From G963422705 sp963422705 (GTDB lineage: Bacteria > Poribacteria > WGA-4E > WGA-3G), in contig OY730443.1 in assembly GCA_963422705.1 (NCBI GenBank), forward strand, positions 434,001 to 498,000: DNA of 64,000 bases. Reading direction: 5' to 3'. Under the pieces are notes generated by a model. The model saw only the letters and a program-made list of their open reading frames with translations, was not told the origin of the DNA and searched no databases. Shown one piece after another: positions 59,923 to 64,000 of the stretch. The position numbers and the translations under genes were made by a program. Numbering within the stretch: position 1 is the first letter of the stretch; the number at the start of each line of letters is the position of its first letter.

Positions 59923-61212
59923 TTATTTGCGGGAGGGGCCTTTTTTCTGGACACGTAGGAATGCCGGAATATCCCAATCCTTGCTCCCATGGTTTCCATC
60001 TTTTTCTTCACCTGTTTCAGAAGAATCTTGACTCCTCCCTCTACGAGGTGACGGCTTCTTTTCAGTACTGGTTATTCTGTCTTGCTTGTTTGGATTCCTT
60101 CTTGAACGCGATGGGTTATCGCTTGGGGTGTTAGAACGCGACGAAGAAATATGCGAGCCGGGGAGAACGGGCCTTGAATTCCCGTAATCTCGTGTCTGAG
60201 CATAGGATTGCGTAGTTCTTCTTTCCGCAGATGGTGCCTCATATGTTTCAGAATCAACGCCCGTTGCAATTACGGTAATCTGAACCTCATCGTTCAATTC
60301 ATCCTCATCTTTATAAACGAGTCCGAAGATAATTTGAGCGTCGACGGAGGCTTCCTGTACCACCTGCATCGCTTCATCTAGTTCCTGCATCATGAAATCG
60401 GGCGGTGATGTAATATTTACAATCATCCCACGTGCCCCGGTGATACTTGTCGCTTCCAAAAGTGGAGAGGAGATTGCATCTTTGGCGGCGACTTGTGCCC
60501 TGTTATCACCCGTTGCGTGGCCCATTCCCATCAGTGCGCTGCCGGCGTCCCGCATGATTGATTCGACGTCGGCGAAGTCAACATTAATCTCCCCGGAATC
60601 TGTGATTATATCAGAAATGCTCTGTACGCCGTGGAGTAGGATTCTGTCCCCCGCGCGGAACGCATCGCGAACAGACAGTTTTCTATCCATAGCATCCATC
60701 AGACGTTGATTCGGTACGACGATAACAGAATCGGCGGACTCGCGAAGTTCTTGGAGGCCGAATTCTGCCTGCTGTGCCCGTTTCTGACCTTCAAAGTTAA
60801 AAGGACGTGTCACAATCCCGATGGTTAGCGCGCCACGTTCCTTGGCAAGATCTGCAATCATTGGGGCTGCCCCCGTACCGGTACCGCCTCCCATGCCCGC
60901 CGTGATGAATACCATGTTCGCATCTTCTACAATCTCTTGAAGATGCTCTCTATCTTCTTCTGCAGCTTTTCGCCCAACTTCGGGGTTCTCGCCTGAACCA
61001 AGCCCTTGGGTTGTATTAATCCCAATCTGGAGCTGCGTTGCACCATGACAGGTGCTTAATGCTTGCTGGTCCGTGTTAACTGCGTAAAATTCAATGCCCG
61101 CGAGTCCCGCTTCAATCATACGTTTGACTGCGTTTCCCCCGGCGCCGCCGACACCGATGACTTTAATTTTTGCTCGCAAATTTTCAAACTCTTCATGTTC
61201 AAATTCTAACAT
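59923..61212 (-). CDS. ftsZ: Cell division protein FtsZ
   Basis: Tubulin-like GTPase that forms the division ring. IKVIGVGGAGGNAVKRM, the GTP signature ITAGMGGGTGTGAAP, and the T7-loop region INVDFADVESIMRDAGSAL are present, followed by a 100-residue polar linker (rich in S, R, P) and the conserved C-terminal DWDIPAFLR peptide that binds FtsA/ZipA-type anchors. Length 429 is at the upper end because of the linker. It is alone: no ftsA, ftsQ or mur genes adjoin, so the usual dcw cluster is broken up. ATG 61212 lacks a strong ribosome binding site. Confidence 0.96.
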   Translation of the reverse strand: MLEFEHEEFENLRAKIKVIGVGGAGGNAVKRMIEAGLAGIEFYAVNTDQQALSTCHGATQLQIGINTTQGLGSGENPEVGRKAAEEDREHLQEIVEDANMVFITAGMGGGTGTGAAPMIADLAKERGALTIGIVTRPFNFEGQKRAQQAEFGLQELRESADSVIVVPNQRLMDAMDRKLSVRDAFRAGDRILLHGVQSISDIITDSGEINVDFADVESIMRDAGSALMGMGHATGDNRAQVAAKDAISSPLLEATSITGARGMIVNITSPPDFMMQELDEAMQVVQEASVDAQIIFGLVYKDEDELNDEVQITVIATGVDSETYEAPSAERRTTQSYAQTRDYGNSRPVLPGSHISSSRSNTPSDNPSRSRRNPNKQDRITSTEKKPSPRRGRSQDSSETGEEKDGNHGSKDWDIPAFLRVQKKGPSRK

Positions 61213-61543
61213 CTCAACTTCTGATTCCCGGAGCCTCCCGCATTTATACCGCGAAGGAAACGGAAACCGCTCCTTGCTTTAGCCCGTTAAGGCAGATATT
61301 AAGTGGCCAACATGACGCTGCTCGACTGAAGAGAAACCCAATTCCCTTACAACAAGCAATTTTCCCCTCCAAATCTCATTGAGAGATACCGTAAGTTCTT
61401 TGCCAAACAAAATCGAATACAAAAACCTCGCCAAAGTTTTGGTATACCGAGGTTGTCCCGGAATGACTTTAATATACTAAAGTTTAGACAGTTACATTCG
61501 TTAAACGACACTTTCACACAAGCAGACTAAAAATTGTTCATAG

Positions 61544-61562
61544 CTTAATTACTATAATTAAG
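61544..61562. promoter_or_regulatory. Perfect palindrome, possible operator
   Basis: CTTAATTA and TAATTAAG arms of eight bases around CTA, placed between the two divergent genes and 52 bases before the ugd -35 box. Confidence 0.45.
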
Positions 61563-61613
61563 TATATCTTAAAATCACAATTTGTGCCAACTTTTTTCTA
61601 TCGCGTAACTAAG

Positions 61614-61643
61614 TTGACAAACTATATACCACCAAGGTATTAT
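61614..61643 (+). promoter_or_regulatory. Promoter for ugd
   Basis: TTGACA (61614-61619), 18-base spacer, TATTAT (61638-61643). The leader to the ATG at 61767 is about 115 bases. Confidence 0.6.
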
Positions 61644-61766
61644 ATTAGATACATATAATAACGTTAAACTCGGCAAAACAACTACAAAAAACCTAAATTT
61701 TAGGCTATTTCTAGCGCGATACAAATATCGTTTACATCAAAACACTGCGAGCTGAGACTACAACAC

Positions 61767-63143
61767 ATGAAAATTACAATTATCGGAACTGGCTACGTTG
61801 GTTTGACAGCGGCACTTGTCCTGGCATATCTAGGGCACGATGTCACCGCTGTGGACAAGGATTCCGGGAAACTCAGCCTTTTAAATGAGGGAAAAAGCCC
61901 TATTTATGAACCTGGTATCCAAACGCTTCTTGACGAAGTGGGGCACACTATCCGTTTTATCTCTTCTTCCCCGGTCGGCATGTCTTACAAACACGGCATT
62001 GCTACTTCGGAGTTAATTCTGATTGCCGTCAGCACACCGCCGAAAAAGAATGGTGAAGCGGATACGCGGGATGTAGAACAAGCTGTACGGGAAGTTGTTC
62101 AAGTATGCAATCCGGATCAGCACTATACGCTCGTTATTAAATCCACAGTGCCAATCGGTACGAATCGCCGTGTAGGTGAGGTTATTACGGCTGTCTTTTC
62201 TGAACGTGGCGTTCAAGGCAATGTCTCTGTTGCTTCCAATCCAGAATTTCTACAGGAGGGCTTGGCCTTGCAGGGGGCGTTCTATCCGGATCGGATTGTG
62301 GTTGGCGCGAACTGTGATGATGCGGTAGATACTTTACGCCGCATGTATCAACCGATACTGGAGCAAACGTTCGAGCCACCCAGTTCGTTACCGCGTCCAG
62401 AAACGTATCATCTACCGCCAATGATGACAACGGAACCGAATAGTGCGGAGATGCTTAAATATGCCGCCAATACGTTCCTTGCAATGAAAATTAGTTTTAT
62501 CAATGAAATTGCTGGCTTGTGTGAGAAAGTAGGGGCCGACGTCACAGAGGTTGCACGCGGTATTGGACTCGATGCTCGCATCGGACATCGCTTTCTAGGT
62601 GCCGGTGTCGGGTGGGGTGGCAGCTGTTATCCAAAGGATACGGCAGCCTTATTAGGCGTCGCAGCGCAAACAGGATATGATATGCCGCTTACTGAAGCCG
62701 CACGTCTCGTCAATTGCCGGCAGCGTCGAGTCATAGTTGAAAAACTGAGAGATACGCTTAAAACCCTTAACGGTGCAACCATTGGTATCCTTGGGCTTGC
62801 CTTTAAGCCGAATACAGATGACGTTCGCGAAGCCCCTGCACTTGATATTATCGTTCAACTTCTTGCAGAAGGGGCCCACGTCCGCGCCCACGATGTCATC
62901 GCCATTCCGAATGCGAAGCAGGTGCTGCGAGGCACCGCTGTCACATTCTATGAAAATGTCTACAAACTCTCTTATAACGCCGATGCACTCATCCTTGTCA
63001 CTGAGTGGGAGATGTACCAAAGGTTAAAACTCGGTAAACTTTCTAAGGAGATGAAGACACCGATTCTGATTGATGGCAGAAACGTGTTTACCCCTCAAGA
63101 AGCGCGAGCCGCGGGATTTCATTACATCGGCGTGGGTAGGTAG
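61767..63143 (+). CDS. ugd: UDP-glucose 6-dehydrogenase
   Basis: Oxidises UDP-glucose to UDP-glucuronate for polysaccharides. NAD motif ITIIGTGYVGLTAALVLAYL, the conserved KSTVPIGTNRRV, NPEFLQEGLALQGAFYPDRI, EMLKYAANTFLAMKISFINE and the catalytic cysteine in GVGWGGSCYPKDTAAL are all present, with the C-terminal domain (IGILGLAFKPNTDDVREAPA). A small insertion (about PPSSLPRPETYHLPPMMTTE) precedes the central helix. Length is 458 residues. Confidence 0.95.
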   Translation: MKITIIGTGYVGLTAALVLAYLGHDVTAVDKDSGKLSLLNEGKSPIYEPGIQTLLDEVGHTIRFISSSPVGMSYKHGIATSELILIAVSTPPKKNGEADTRDVEQAVREVVQVCNPDQHYTLVIKSTVPIGTNRRVGEVITAVFSERGVQGNVSVASNPEFLQEGLALQGAFYPDRIVVGANCDDAVDTLRRMYQPILEQTFEPPSSLPRPETYHLPPMMTTEPNSAEMLKYAANTFLAMKISFINEIAGLCEKVGADVTEVARGIGLDARIGHRFLGAGVGWGGSCYPKDTAALLGVAAQTGYDMPLTEAARLVNCRQRRVIVEKLRDTLKTLNGATIGILGLAFKPNTDDVREAPALDIIVQLLAEGAHVRAHDVIAIPNAKQVLRGTAVTFYENVYKLSYNADALILVTEWEMYQRLKLGKLSKEMKTPILIDGRNVFTPQEARAAGFHYIGVGR

Positions 63144-63188
63144 AACAACCTTTTATATGCGATAACAGATATAAAGCAGTTAGAAGTT

Positions 63189-63755
63189 ATGCGGCAACCG
63201 GAGCCCTTTGACTCAGAATGGCAGCGATATTGTCCACAACAGCCTTTTCCCGCTTACCGGCATCTCCCCGGTGTTACGCCACATCCTATCCGGGACATGC
63301 TTGGGCATAGCTACGGGCTTGAAGAGGGCCCTTCAGATACCCCGATGTCACCAGCGTTGTGGCGGGAAAACGAAGCATATCTATACGGCGTGGATCTTTA
63401 CAACTTCGCGTATTGGTGGGAAGCACACGAGGCTTGGGAAGGATTATGGCATCAAGCGGAAGATACCTACCGCCTTTTTCTGCAGGGGTTAATTCAAGTT
63501 TCTGCTTCTTTTATCAAGTATCACATGCGGATGTTACGTCCATTGCGCTCGCTTTCTATCGCGGGAAGAGAGAAATTGCGGCAGGTTGCAATTGAGTGTA
63601 ATGGGAAAAGAGGCAACCATTATATGGGGGTAAATTTGCCTGAATTTTTAGAAAATGCAGATGCCTTTTTCGCACCGTTTTTTGCGGCGCCCGTCACAGA
63701 GTTAACCTATCGACGGCTAGAACGCCCAGCACCACTGATTCGGCTTGAATTTTAG
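63189..63755 (+). CDS. DUF309-family protein
   Basis: A 188-residue protein whose central part LYNFAYWWEAHEAWEGLWHQ and FLQGLIQVSASFIKYHM are the signatures of the DUF309 helical family, of unknown function. A 70-residue proline-rich N-terminus is added. It follows ugd by 45 bases and runs into a small membrane protein gene five bases after its stop. Confidence 0.85.
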   Translation: MRQPEPFDSEWQRYCPQQPFPAYRHLPGVTPHPIRDMLGHSYGLEEGPSDTPMSPALWRENEAYLYGVDLYNFAYWWEAHEAWEGLWHQAEDTYRLFLQGLIQVSASFIKYHMRMLRPLRSLSIAGREKLRQVAIECNGKRGNHYMGVNLPEFLENADAFFAPFFAAPVTELTYRRLERPAPLIRLEF

Positions 63756-63760
63756 ACAAA

Positions 63761-64000
63761 ATGCCAACACTTACCCCTTTCCTAATTTTTCTTTTTATCT
63801 GTGCCTGCATTGTCTGCGTATTGTTTGTCCTTTTCAGGGTAAGTGCCTACTACGGTAGAAGCGATGCCGATGAATTTCGTGCTGTGCGTTGCCCAACGTG
63901 TCAAACCCGGCGAAAACCTGCGAAAACTGGTACGGTTAGGAATCTTGTTGAATTTGAATTAAAGTGCCCGGCCTGTGGACATATTTCCTGGGATGTGCCA
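63761..64000 (+). CDS. Zinc-ribbon membrane protein, partial
   Basis: Eighty codons reach the window edge. The start MPTLTPFLIFLFICACIVCV leads a membrane helix (to FVLFRVSAYY), and then CPTC and, 27 residues on, CPACG form a zinc ribbon (RCPTCQTRRKPAKTG, ELKCPACGHISW). ATG 63761 directly follows the DUF309 stop. No named family recognised. Confidence 0.7.
   Translation, partial: MPTLTPFLIFLFICACIVCVLFVLFRVSAYYGRSDADEFRAVRCPTCQTRRKPAKTGTVRNLVEFELKCPACGHISWDVP

Larger units (their letters stand above)
61213..61766. other. Divergent ftsZ/ugd intergenic region, 554 bases
   Basis: AT-rich, no gene. It contains a bulged hairpin at 61424-61454 (AACCTCGCCAAA, then TTTGG, five bases, CGAGGTT), a perfect palindrome CTTAATTA-CTA-TAATTAAG at 61544-61562 and the ugd promoter at 61614-61643. 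Confidence 0.55.

Noticed and set aside
1..64000. tRNA or rRNA genes
   Set aside because: I looked for GTTCRANYC-type T-arm segments with matching acceptor stems and for rRNA motifs while reading and found none; a tRNAscan run would be decisive.

Overview
The window comes from a bacterium of roughly average GC. It mixes haem, cytochrome c and 2-oxoacid:ferredoxin genes with Gfo/Idh/MocA oxidoreductases, a sulfatase, LamG, TPR and FG-GAP/UnbV proteins and a TIGR03960-type radical SAM protein. That mix resembles uncultivated Candidatus Poribacteria or neighbouring phyla, but this is an inference from gene content; there is no rRNA or tRNA to anchor it. I found no rRNA, tRNA or CRISPR array.

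Layout. 1-8.9 kb: a leftward tetrapyrrole operon read hypothetical protein-hemB-hemL-prenyl synthase-sirohaem synthase-like-hemX/ccsA-like-hemA-hemC (hemC cut by the left edge). 9-22 kb: sugar and amino-acid derivative metabolism (three Gfo/Idh/MocA proteins, a DHDPS-family aldolase, a D-aminoacylase split by a decayed TnpB element), an FAD disulfide reductase and a large VWA membrane protein. 22-28 kb: cytochrome c maturation genes ccmE-ccmF-ccmH-ccmI-like, interrupted by an IscB (ancestor-of-Cas9) remnant with a structured upstream region, then a membrane-anchored protein and a HEAT-repeat protein. 28-36 kb: a compact HTH gene under two consensus promoters, korA-korB, ccmA-ccmB, enolase and an FtsB-like protein. 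36-48.4 kb: a large Type III restriction-modification array. 48.6-52.6 kb: tyrA-cmk-sulfatase-MoxR. 52.8-61.2 kb: leftward genes for radical SAM, LamG, TPR, FG-GAP and glycoside-hydrolase-like proteins, plus ftsZ. 61.8-64 kb: ugd, a DUF309 protein and a truncated zinc-ribbon membrane protein.

The standout is the Type III array: five tandem mod (DNA methyltransferase) genes, one intact res (helicase-nuclease) and the scar of a second res. The five Mod proteins share nearly identical N-terminal blocks and mostly shared C-terminal blocks, but have different central target-recognition regions. The fifth mod is switched out of frame by a ten-G tract. The sequence therefore looks like a reservoir of interchangeable DNA specificities around a single nuclease, with shuffling by homologous recombination and on/off switching by slippage. 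The window also holds relics of both RNA-guided nuclease families of IS200/IS605-type elements (TnpB and IscB), a dispersed palindromic repeat, and a cytochrome c maturation set of the variant type in which CcmE uses a CxxxY motif.
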